A stretch of 21,980 nucleotides of DNA from CAYSLU01 sp964431965 (GTDB taxonomy: Bacteria > Verrucomicrobiota > Kiritimatiellia > CAIKKV01 > CAYSLU01): the NCBI GenBank assembly GCA_964431965.1, contig CAYSLU010000089.1, positions 1 through 21,980 on the forward strand, written 5' to 3'. The translations under genes and the position numbers were made by a program. The notes under the pieces are model-generated. The model did not search any database and was not told the DNA's origin. It worked only from the letters and a program-made list of their open reading frames with translations. Positions 1 to 6,446 of the stretch are shown in pieces. The first letter of the stretch is position 1. Each line of letters starts with the position of its first letter.

Positions 1-63
1 CAGGCTGACCGCATCAAGCCGCCTACGGCGGAACCATCGCTATCCGTAGATCTGGCGCCATGG

Positions 64-93
64 TTGCCGGTGGCGCAACCGGTGGCGTATGAT
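64..93 (+). promoter_or_regulatory. Candidate sigma-70-type promoter upstream of the DUF486 gene
   Basis: A TTGCCG box (64-69, 4/6 to TTGACA) and a TATGAT box (88-93, 5/6 to TATAAT) are separated by 18 bp. Transcription would begin near position 100, about 30 nt before the ATG at 131. The same stretch contains two mutually exclusive small stems, GCGCCA/TGGCGC (55-60 with 71-76) and GGTTGC/GCAACC (62-67 with 75-80), and the 9-mer CCGGTGGCG twice (67-75 and 79-87). Box matches in a GC-rich genome are weak evidence. Nothing else is recognisable in positions 1-130. Confidence 0.35.
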
Positions 94-130
94 ACGGCTT
101 CGCTGTCGGAGCGAATGGAGGCGCAGGCGC

Positions 131-460
131 ATGAGGACCGCGGTGTTGCTGACGATTTCGAATGTGTTCATGACCTTTGCCTGGTACGGGCACCTCAAGT
201 ACAAGAGCTCGCCGCTCTGGATCGCGGTGATCGTGAGCTGGCTCATCGCCTTCGCGGAATACTGCTTCCAGGTTCCGGCGAATCGGATGGGGCACGGCCA
301 GTACACGGCGGCCCAGCTGAAGACGATGCAGGAAGTGATCACGCTGGTGGTATTCGGCGTGTTCTCGATCTTCTACCTGAAGGAGGAGTTCCGATGGAAC
401 TACCTGGTGGGATTCGCCCTCATGGTGGCGGCGGTTTTCTTTGTCTTCAAGAAGTGGTAG
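131..460 (+). CDS. DUF486 family small multidrug-transporter-like membrane protein
   Basis: This is a 109-residue integral membrane protein with four hydrophobic segments (about residues 3-20, 28-47, 68-84 and 88-107) and almost no soluble part. It matches the DUF486 family, which belongs to the drug/metabolite transporter superfamily: a conserved FAWYGHLK start, the FAEYCFQVPANR segment (about 41-52) after helix 2, QEVITLVVF in helix 3 and a C-terminal LVGFALMVAAVFFVF. The length is the normal family length. The ATG at 131 is preferred over the in-frame ATG at 89 because the extra 14 residues are basic and not conserved, and a GGAG lies about 10 nt upstream of 131. The substrate is unknown. 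The amidohydrolase follows after 22 nt on the same strand, so the two may be co-transcribed, though no functional link is visible. Confidence 0.9.
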   Translation: MRTAVLLTISNVFMTFAWYGHLKYKSSPLWIAVIVSWLIAFAEYCFQVPANRMGHGQYTAAQLKTMQEVITLVVFGVFSIFYLKEEFRWNYLVGFALMVAAVFFVFKKW

Positions 461-482
461 CCGCCCCCGCGCGGAAGCGCGC

Positions 483-1280
483 ATGATCATCGATTTTCAC
501 ACCCATGCGTTTCCGGACGCGATCGCCGACCGGGCGGTGGCCGCGCTGGAAAGCCAGCCGGGCGAGGCGAAGGCCTGCCTGGACGGGCGCGTGTCGTCGC
601 TCGTCGCCTCCATGGACCGCCACGGCATCGCGCGGTCCGTCCTGTGCTCCATCGCCACCAAGCCGGAGCAGTTCGAGCGCATTCTGAAATGGTCGCTGGA
701 GATGGCGAGCGATCGCATCGTCCCGTTTCCGTCCGTCCATCCGGGCGACCCCCTGGCCGTGGAGCGGATCGGCCGGATCGCGCAGTCGGGCCTCCGCGGC
801 GTCAAGCTGCACCCGTACTACCAGGACTTCGACCTGGACGCGGAGTCCATGATGCCGATCTACGAGCGGATCGCGGCCGAGCGCCTGATCCTGGTGTGTC
901 ACACCGGATTCGACCTCGCGTTTGCCCGGGTCCGGCGCGCCGATCCGGTGCGCATCCGGAGGGTGCTGGATCGGGTCCCGGGGCTGCTGTTTGCCGCGAC
1001 GCACATGGGCGCGTGGGATGACTGGGATGAGGTCGAGCGACACCTGCTCGGTCGGCCGATCTACATGGACACGTCCTATTCGCTGGACCTGCTGCCCCGG
1101 GATCGCGCCCGGCGCCTGATCCTGGAGCATCCGCGCGAGTGTGTGCTGTTCGGCACGGATTCGCCGTGGAAGGACCAGGGCGACGAAATCCGGCTCGTTC
1201 GCTCTCTGGGGCTCGCGGACGACGTCGAGCGGGCCCTGCTGGCCGACAACGCACGGCGTCTGCTGGGGGGCGGCCGATGA
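483..1280 (+). CDS. Amidohydrolase-2 family metal-dependent hydrolase
   Basis: This 265-residue protein is a single (beta/alpha)8 metal-dependent hydrolase of the amidohydrolase-2 type (PF04909-like). Visible metal and catalytic residues are the HTH motif at His6/His8 after strand 1 (IIDFHTHAF), KLHP with Lys108 and His110, His140 in VCHTG, His174 in ATHMG, and the terminal Asp226 in FGTDSPW. The ATG at 483 has GGAAG 5 nt upstream. The longer in-frame start at 441 would overlap the DUF486 gene and add a non-conserved arginine-rich stretch. Members hydrolyse or decarboxylate varied small molecules, and the substrate cannot be read from sequence. There is no signal peptide, so it is cytoplasmic. 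It converges with the ATP-grasp/GNAT gene, leaving only 19 nt between stop codons. Confidence 0.9.
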   Translation: MIIDFHTHAFPDAIADRAVAALESQPGEAKACLDGRVSSLVASMDRHGIARSVLCSIATKPEQFERILKWSLEMASDRIVPFPSVHPGDPLAVERIGRIAQSGLRGVKLHPYYQDFDLDAESMMPIYERIAAERLILVCHTGFDLAFARVRRADPVRIRRVLDRVPGLLFAATHMGAWDDWDEVERHLLGRPIYMDTSYSLDLLPRDRARRLILEHPRECVLFGTDSPWKDQGDEIRLVRSLGLADDVERALLADNARRLLGGGR

Positions 1281-1299
1281 GGAGGCGCGGCGCGCGGCG

Positions 1300-2844
1300 C
1301 TACGCGCCGGCGAGCTTCTTCGTGTAGATCACCTTGTCGTCGTCCGGCGCGTAGAACGAACTCAGCCGGGCGCTCTCGACGTAGCCGATCTTCTCGTAAA
1401 ACCGGCGGGTGGGCTCGTAGGACTTGCGTCCGGCGGTTTCGACCACGGCGATGCGGCCGCCGCGCTCGCGGATCAGCTCTTCGGCGTGCGCCATCAGCGA
1501 GGCGCCCAGGCCGCGGCGGTGCGTGCGGGGGGCGACCACGAGCCAGTAGATGTCATACGTGCCGACCGTGCAGGGGGTCTGGCCGAAGCAGACCCAGCCG
1601 GCGGCCTGGTCGTGCTCCTCGGCGACGAACGACTGGTAGTGCCCGTCGTGCCCCTTGGCCAGCGACTCGTCCAGCACCTCGCGCGCGATCTCCAGCTCGT
1701 TGAGCTGGAAGAACTCCGTCGCCTTCACGAAGTTGAGGATGATATCGCGGTCGCGCAGCTCGCTCCGGCGGATACGCACCTTCCGGCGGATCACCGCCTG
1801 GGGCGAGATCGGGGGGACCGGCCAGAGCTCGTCGGCCCGATCGACCGCGTTCTTCAGCACCACGCCGACGAACTCCTGGTGCGTGACGCCCGCCGCGGTA
1901 AGCGTGGCCATGAACCCGGCGTCCGGCGAGATGTCCGGGTTGGCATTGATCTCGAGGATGTACGGGCGCCCGTCGGCGTCCATCCGGAAGTCCACCCGGG
2001 CATAGTCGCAGCAGCCGGTCATCTGCCAGGCCCGCAGGGCGCACTGCTGGATCAGCTCGGTCTGCTCGGGCGTGAGCACGGCCGGCACGATGCGCGGGGT
2101 GTTCTGGTACTCGAAGCTGTCGGTCAGCCACTTGGCGGCATAGTCCACGATGCGCGGCCGGTCCGGCCCGAACGCGGAGAAGTCGATTTCCGCAACCGGC
2201 AGCACCTGGACTTCGTTTCCGCGCTGCAGCAGCGAGACGTTGAACTCCCGCCCGTCGATGTACTGCTCGACCAGGGCTGGCTGGCGGAACTGCTCGTGGA
2301 TGCCCGCGACCGCCGCTTCGAGCGCGTCGCGGTCGCCGCGGATGACCGAGCTCGCGAAGATTCCCTCGCTCGCGTCGGTGCAGCTCGGCTTGACGAACCA
2401 GGCGCCTCCGGGGAGGCGGTCGAACGGCACCGACTCGCCGACCGGCACCACGACGCCTCCGGGGCAGGGCAGGCCCACGGACTCGAGCAGGGCCTTGGAC
2501 TTCGCCTTGTCGCCCGTGATCAGGATGCACGGGGTATCGCTTCCCGTGGACGCCTTGCCGTGCGCGTGGCAGAGCGCGGGCACGAGGCCGGCGTCGAGCG
2601 GCTGGTCCGGGAACTCCTCGACGAGGTTGAACACCACGCGCTCGGGGCTGCGCGAGAGGATGCCGGGAAGGTCGCCCAGCTTGTTGAGCCCGACCGACCG
2701 GCACCGGACGCCCAGGGCGGACAGGGCGGTGCTGACCGTGGCCACCTCGTCGAGCACGCTGGCGTCGCTTTCGGACCACCGCGATTCCGCCGGCGAGCGG
2801 GGGATGTTGTGGATGATCAGGACGGGTTCGGCGGGGGACGTCAT
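1300..2844 (-). CDS. ATP-grasp ligase fused to GNAT N-acetyltransferase
   Basis: This 514-residue protein has two enzymatic domains. Residues 1 to about 335 form a D-alanine-D-alanine-ligase-like ATP-grasp domain, with VFNLVEE (71-77), the ATP-binding lysine in WFVKPS (149-154), LVEQYIDGREF (191-201) and the Mg-binding ILEINANPD (296-304, Glu298 and Asn300). Such domains join a carboxylate to an amine through an acyl phosphate. Residues about 355-514 form a GNAT acetyltransferase with the acetyl-CoA loop HRRGLGASL (442-450) and the C-terminal FYEKIGY motif. The ATG at 2844 overlaps the TGA of the upstream ligase by 4 nt (ATGA), which fixes the start; the frame stays open 99 codons further upstream but that is antisense-style shadow. 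It is the last gene of the tetR-kamA-ligase operon. Fusion implies the condensed product is acetylated, or that acetylation precedes ligation. Substrates are inferred only. Confidence 0.88.
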   Translation of the reverse strand: MTSPAEPVLIIHNIPRSPAESRWSESDASVLDEVATVSTALSALGVRCRSVGLNKLGDLPGILSRSPERVVFNLVEEFPDQPLDAGLVPALCHAHGKASTGSDTPCILITGDKAKSKALLESVGLPCPGGVVVPVGESVPFDRLPGGAWFVKPSCTDASEGIFASSVIRGDRDALEAAVAGIHEQFRQPALVEQYIDGREFNVSLLQRGNEVQVLPVAEIDFSAFGPDRPRIVDYAAKWLTDSFEYQNTPRIVPAVLTPEQTELIQQCALRAWQMTGCCDYARVDFRMDADGRPYILEINANPDISPDAGFMATLTAAGVTHQEFVGVVLKNAVDRADELWPVPPISPQAVIRRKVRIRRSELRDRDIILNFVKATEFFQLNELEIAREVLDESLAKGHDGHYQSFVAEEHDQAAGWVCFGQTPCTVGTYDIYWLVVAPRTHRRGLGASLMAHAEELIRERGGRIAVVETAGRKSYEPTRRFYEKIGYVESARLSSFYAPDDDKVIYTKKLAGA

Positions 2845-3836
2845 GGTGCGGTCGCTCGCGGGCCGACGCGCTGCATCGCGCTGTCGATGATGGCCCCGAT
2901 CAGCTGGGCGTGGCTCATGCCAGCGGCCGTGGCGATCATCGGGAGGTCGGAGTGGGACGGGTGAAGGCCGGGGAGGGGGTTGACTTCCATGAAGCTGGGC
3001 TTGCCGTTGGGGTCGAGGCGAACGTCCACGCGGCCGGCGTCGCGACATTCGAGCGCGCGGTAGGAGTCGAGCGCGAGGCGCTCGACGGCATCGCGGAGTG
3101 TGCCGGCCGGCGGGGTGGTGTATCGCACCAGCCGCTCGCACTCCTCCTTGCTCTCGTACGAGTAGATTTCGTTGCTCGAGCGGTCCAGCATCTCGATCTC
3201 GATCGTGCCGATGACGCGCGCGGCGGCTCCCGTGCCGACGATGCCCACGGTGAACTCGCGGCCGGGCAGGTATTCCTCGACGAGGACCGGCTGGTGGAAC
3301 CGTCCCAGCAGGTCGAGCACGATGGCGTCGAGCTCGGCCGTGGAGTTCGCGCGCGAGCGGCGGTCCACGCCCTTGCCCGTCCCTTCGGCCAGGGGCTTCG
3401 CGAAGAGCGGAAAGGGGAGGGCCACGTCGCGCAAATCGCGCGCGGAGCGGACCACGCTGAAGTCGGGCGTGCGCAGCCCGGCCTCCATCACGACGCGCTT
3501 CGCGGCGCTCTTGTCGAGCGTGATGGCGCAGACGAACGGATCGGACATCGTGTAGGGAACCCCGTAGAGCTCCAGCAGGCAGGGGACCTCGGATTCGCGG
3601 AACCGGCCGCGCAGGCCCTCGGCGATGTTGAACACCAGGTCCCAGCGATCCCCGGCGACGAGGCGCCGGCAGAGCGACTGGGCGCTGCCGATCCGGTCGG
3701 GCTGATGGCCCAGCGACCGCACGGCGGACTCGAGCGCGGCGATGGTCTCGTCCGAATCGAACTCCGCGACGTCCTGCTCGCTGAAGCCGCGGGCCAGGTA
3801 CTCGCTGCGCAAGTCGTATGTCAGTCCGATCTTCAT
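2841..3836 (-). CDS. D-alanine-D-alanine ligase-like ATP-grasp enzyme
   Basis: This 331-residue protein has the full D-Ala-D-Ala-ligase-type ATP-grasp layout: an N-terminal pre-ATP-grasp domain with LVFNIAEGLRGRFRES (67-82) and YGVPYTMSDP (91-100), then LDKSAAKRV (107-115), the lysine strand LFAKPLAEGTGKG (144-156), LVEEYLPGREFTVG (185-198) and the metal-binding MEVNPLPGLHP (283-293). The ATG at 3836 has GGAAGG 6 nt upstream (3843-3848 on this strand), so it is preferred over an upstream in-frame ATG at 3881. Despite the Ddl resemblance, the location between an aminomutase and an acetyltransferase-fused second ligase argues against a cell-wall role. It probably condenses two amino acids or amino-acid-like substrates. 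It overlaps the next gene by 4 nt, so translation is likely coupled. Two successive ATP-grasp enzymes suggest two amide bonds or a tripeptide-like product. Confidence 0.88.
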   Translation of the reverse strand: MKIGLTYDLRSEYLARGFSEQDVAEFDSDETIAALESAVRSLGHQPDRIGSAQSLCRRLVAGDRWDLVFNIAEGLRGRFRESEVPCLLELYGVPYTMSDPFVCAITLDKSAAKRVVMEAGLRTPDFSVVRSARDLRDVALPFPLFAKPLAEGTGKGVDRRSRANSTAELDAIVLDLLGRFHQPVLVEEYLPGREFTVGIVGTGAAARVIGTIEIEMLDRSSNEIYSYESKEECERLVRYTTPPAGTLRDAVERLALDSYRALECRDAGRVDVRLDPNGKPSFMEVNPLPGLHPSHSDLPMIATAAGMSHAQLIGAIIDSAMQRVGPRATAP

Positions 3837-3896
3837 ATTCCGCCTTCCGCTCGCCGCCCCGCCGCCCACGCGCCTCCGCATGGGGCGTTCAAGAAT

Positions 3897-3932
3897 GACG
3901 GCGGGCGCTGCATCCCGGCATGGCCCGCCGTC
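3897..3932 (-). terminator. Intergenic hairpin between kamA-like gene and first ATP-grasp gene
   Basis: A perfect 10-bp inverted repeat, GACGGCGGGC at 3897-3906 and GCCCGCCGTC at 3923-3932, encloses a 16-nt loop. It lies in the 124-nt gap between the aminomutase stop (3961) and the ligase start (3836). On the minus strand the stem is followed by ATTCTTGAACG, which is not a good U-tract, so full intrinsic termination is unlikely. It may attenuate transcription or protect an mRNA end, lowering ligase expression relative to the aminomutase. This spacing is unusual because the two following genes overlap. Confidence 0.4.
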
Positions 3933-3960
3933 TTCCCCGTCGATTCCGCGCCGGGGCCGC

Positions 3961-5328
3961 CTACGCCTCGAGCCCGTCGCACGGCACGGACGTCGAGCGC
4001 TCGCCGCCCCGCCGCCGCTGATGGCGCCTCAGGTTCGCCGGCGTGATCACGGACGATCGACCGGCGGCCAGATCCCAGACGCCCGGCGCGTGACTCTCGG
4101 AAGCCCGCCCGGATCCGGAGCGGGATGCGCCCGGCTCGGGATAGCTGACCAGCACGCCTTCGAAGTTCCGGAGCACGGTGTGCGTCGGGCTGGTCGAGAC
4201 GATGTAGTTGGGCAGGATCGGGATCTTGCCGCCGCCGTGCGGCGCATCGACCACGAACGCCGGGATCGCGAGGCCGCTCAGCCGCCCCCGCAAGTACTCC
4301 ATGATCTCGATGCCTCGGCTGATGGGCGTGCGGAAGTGCTCCACGCCGCGCACGAGATCGCACTGGAAGAGGTAGTACGGGCGGACCCGGTTCTTGACCA
4401 GCTTCCGGCACAGCGTCTCGATGATCTGCGGGCTGTCGTTGATGCCGCGCAGCAGCACCGCCTGGTTCCCCACGGGGATGCCCGCGTCCGCCAGGCGCTG
4501 GCAGGCGGCCTCGGCTTCCGGGGTCAGCTCCACCGGGTGGTTGAAGTGCGTGTTCACCCATACCGGGTGATACTTCTTCAGCATCGCGGTCAGCTCGTCC
4601 GTGATGCGCATCGGCATCACGACCGGCGTCCGCGTGCCGAAGCGGATGATCTGCACGCTCGGGACGCTCCGGACGGCCTGCAGGATGCGCTCCAGCGACG
4701 CGGTCGACATGGTGAACGGATCGCCGCCCGAGATGACGACGTCGCTGATCTCAGGGTGCGCGTTCAGGTAGGCCACGGCTCGCTCGAGCTGGGCGCCCGT
4801 GATGGATGTCTCTCGGCTGCCGGCCACGCGCTTGCGGGTGCAGTGGCGGCAGTACATCGAGCACATCGTGGTCGATATCAACAGCGCGCGGTCGGGGTAG
4901 CGATGGACCAGCCCCGGAACCGGCATGTCCTCGTCCTCCTCGAGCGGGTCCTCGCGAAGGAACGGGGGATCGTAGAGCTCCTGGATCTGCGGCACGCTCA
5001 GCTGGAACACCGGGTCGCGCCGGCTGGTCGACTTGATCAGCGACGCATAGTAGGGCGTGATCGCGATCGGGAACTTCGACTCCGCCTGCAGCAGACTCGA
5101 CTGCTGAGGCCGGAGCGACGGGAAGAAATTCATCAGGTCGGAAACGGATCGGATCCGGTTCCGGACCTGCCAGCGCCAGTCATTCCACTCCTGCGGATCG
5201 CGCGGCTTCAAATCGGGAGCCGGCAACGCGAGGTCCAGGAGGGCTGTACTCGGAGGGGGTTCGTCAGACGTCGAGGCGGTTGGATCCTCGACGGAGTTCA
5301 CGGCGGGAGCGACACTCGATTTTTTCAT
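3961..5328 (-). CDS. kamA: KamA-family radical SAM lysine 2,3-aminomutase
   Basis: This 455-residue protein is a radical SAM, PLP-dependent aminomutase. The [4Fe-4S] motif CSMYCRHC supplies Cys156, Cys160 and Cys163, followed by Arg165, which corresponds to the substrate-carboxylate arginine of clostridial KamA. The SAM-binding GGDP is at about 201-204. The PLP lysine is Lys368 in DAPHGGGK. Asp324 (in QCDLVRG) and Asp361 (in VVDAPHG) correspond to Asp293 and Asp330, which hold the lysine side-chain amine; glutamate 2,3-aminomutase replaces these, so L-lysine to L-beta-lysine is the best prediction. The start is uncertain: ATG 5328 has AGGAGG 15 nt upstream, whereas ATG 5352 and GTG 5358 have no visible ribosome site. 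The roughly 65 C-terminal residues after PNYIVS include a Ser/Arg/Gly-rich tail. It follows tetR with essentially no gap and precedes two ATP-grasp ligases, suggesting anabolic rather than lysine-degradative use. Confidence 0.9.
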   Translation of the reverse strand: MKKSSVAPAVNSVEDPTASTSDEPPPSTALLDLALPAPDLKPRDPQEWNDWRWQVRNRIRSVSDLMNFFPSLRPQQSSLLQAESKFPIAITPYYASLIKSTSRRDPVFQLSVPQIQELYDPPFLREDPLEEDEDMPVPGLVHRYPDRALLISTTMCSMYCRHCTRKRVAGSRETSITGAQLERAVAYLNAHPEISDVVISGGDPFTMSTASLERILQAVRSVPSVQIIRFGTRTPVVMPMRITDELTAMLKKYHPVWVNTHFNHPVELTPEAEAACQRLADAGIPVGNQAVLLRGINDSPQIIETLCRKLVKNRVRPYYLFQCDLVRGVEHFRTPISRGIEIMEYLRGRLSGLAIPAFVVDAPHGGGKIPILPNYIVSTSPTHTVLRNFEGVLVSYPEPGASRSGSGRASESHAPGVWDLAAGRSSVITPANLRRHQRRRGGERSTSVPCDGLEA

Positions 5329-5354
5329 ACAGTCTGTCAGGTTCCTCCTCATGC

Positions 5355-6038
5355 TCACGCGCCGGCAGGCGCAGCGGCCGCAACCGGCCGACTGCCGTCC
5401 GCTTCCCGTCTCAGGCAGCGCGCGAGTCCGTCCATCAGCGCCGGCCGCATCGCGGCAATCGCCGCGCCGGCCTTCTCCTTCTGCATGCCGATCATCCCCA
5501 GCGTCACCGAAACCGAAACCACCGAAAACAGCACGGACGCCACTTTACGGGCCGCGTCCGCCGCATCATCCCGATCCACGAAGGGCGCCAGCTCGTCGGC
5601 CAGCGCCTGCAAGTACTTCGGGTATGGATGCCCGAGCTCGCCCACCCGCGCCCGCTGAAGCCGCGCCAGCACGCCCTCCTGAAAGAGCGACGTGAAAATC
5701 CGGCCTTTGTCCGCGAAGACCGACAGATGAATGTCGAGCAGGTGCGCGACTGCTGCGTCCAGCCCGGAGCGGGGGCGTCCGGTCGATATGCGCTGCATGA
5801 TCTGCTCAAGCAGGTCTTCTGTCAGTGCTGCGACAACTGCATCCTTGTTCGGAAAGTGCCGGTAGAACGTCCCTTTCCCAAGATCGGCGCGCTCCGTAAT
5901 CTCTTCTATAGTAGTAGCTTCCACACCCTTTTCAGACAGCATCTCCAAGGATGCCTTCACGAGCTGGCTCCGAGTCCGCGAAGCGCGCTTCTGGGCGCGA
6001 TTCCGCCGATTGTCGGTGATGTTTCTCTCAGCAATCAT
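5355..6038 (-). CDS. TetR/AcrR family transcriptional regulator
   Basis: This 227-residue protein has a typical TetR N-terminal helix-turn-helix: about residues 22-66, ending in TTIEEITERADLGKGTFYRHFPNKD-like sequence (42-66), with the GTFYRHF recognition-helix signature. The remainder is a helical ligand-binding/dimerisation domain that cannot be assigned a ligand. The C-terminal Ala-rich tail (AAAAPAGA) is probably disordered. It is the first gene of the minus-strand operon; its TGA at 5355-5357 lies at the start region of the aminomutase, so translational coupling is likely. No ribosome-binding site precedes the ATG at 6038, but a good promoter ends only 8 nt upstream, suggesting a leaderless message. 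Because the promoter carries a palindrome, the protein probably represses its own operon until a ligand binds. That part is inference. Confidence 0.92.
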   Translation of the reverse strand: MIAERNITDNRRNRAQKRASRTRSQLVKASLEMLSEKGVEATTIEEITERADLGKGTFYRHFPNKDAVVAALTEDLLEQIMQRISTGRPRSGLDAAVAHLLDIHLSVFADKGRIFTSLFQEGVLARLQRARVGELGHPYPKYLQALADELAPFVDRDDAADAARKVASVLFSVVSVSVTLGMIGMQKEKAGAAIAAMRPALMDGLARCLRREADGSRPVAAAAPAGA

Positions 6039-6046
6039 CGTGCGAG

Positions 6047-6075
6047 AATATCGTCACTTTTGACCATGAAGTCAA
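6047..6075 (-). promoter_or_regulatory. Promoter of the tetR-kamA operon overlapped by a palindromic operator candidate
   Basis: On the minus strand TTGACT (6070-6075, 5/6 to consensus) and GATATT (6047-6052, 4/6) are separated by exactly 17 bp. A 16-bp inverted repeat, TTGACCATGAAGTCAA (6060-6075; 5-bp arms, 6-bp centre), covers the -35 box. A second overlapping repeat, GTCACTTTTGAC (6053-6064), fills the spacer. TetR-family repressors commonly bind such palindromes over their own promoters. The -10 box ends 8 nt before the tetR ATG, so the transcript would be leaderless or nearly so. Confidence 0.55.
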
Positions 6076-6446
6076 GAGACCGGCTTGGAATTTTATCTTT
6101 TTTGAACAAGTCGCGTTGGCTACGCCATTTGTAGGGGGGAGGTTTGACTTTGTCCCCCTACGGATAGTCTCGCTCGTTATGGTCGCGGGTGACGATTGGG
6201 TCACGTATGACCTGCTGTGGCGAGTTTCTGTGCGCCTTGGAGGTATCGGTCGTACCCGCGATGGCATGAGCAAGGCCTTTCCGCCGGTGCGGCGGGGGGC
6301 GGACGGCGACGTGGACGTGCTGGGCCGCGCGCGCGTGCGTGCGGCGGGTGGCGAACGCCTCCGCCGCGGCGGGCCCATTGGCGGTGCTGTGCGATAGCTG
6401 ACGCCCCAGGCCCGATGTGGTACCGTGTGGTCTTGCGTCCCAGACC
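6076..6446. other. Divergent intergenic region between tetR operon and rlmN; no gene recognised
   Basis: No convincing coding sequence lies here; short open frames have no recognisable protein features. It contains a GC-rich hairpin, GTAGGGGG (6131-6138) with CCCCCTAC (6154-6161), extended by one G-U pair, and a cluster of TGAC/GTCA half sites including GGTCACGTATGACC (6199-6212, 5-bp arms). GTGACGAT occurs on the plus strand at 6189-6196 and inverted at 6050-6057. TTGACT at 6144-6149 could serve as a plus-strand -35 box for rlmN, but no good -10 box sits at normal spacing. Part of this could be extra regulator sites. Confidence 0.45.

Noticed and set aside
1141..2964. 607-codon plus-strand open frame
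   Set aside because: It is antisense to the ATP-grasp/GNAT gene, rich in Arg/Ala/Asp/Val as expected from complementing GC-rich codons, with no recognisable domain.
2841..3836. Cell-wall D-alanine-D-alanine ligase (ddl)
   Set aside because: No mur or fts genes are nearby, it is coupled to a second ATP-grasp/GNAT gene and lies behind an aminomutase. The fold is Ddl-like but the context points elsewhere.
3742..5658. 638-codon plus-strand open frame
   Set aside because: It is antisense to the aminomutase, whose cysteine, PLP and substrate motifs are intact on the other strand.
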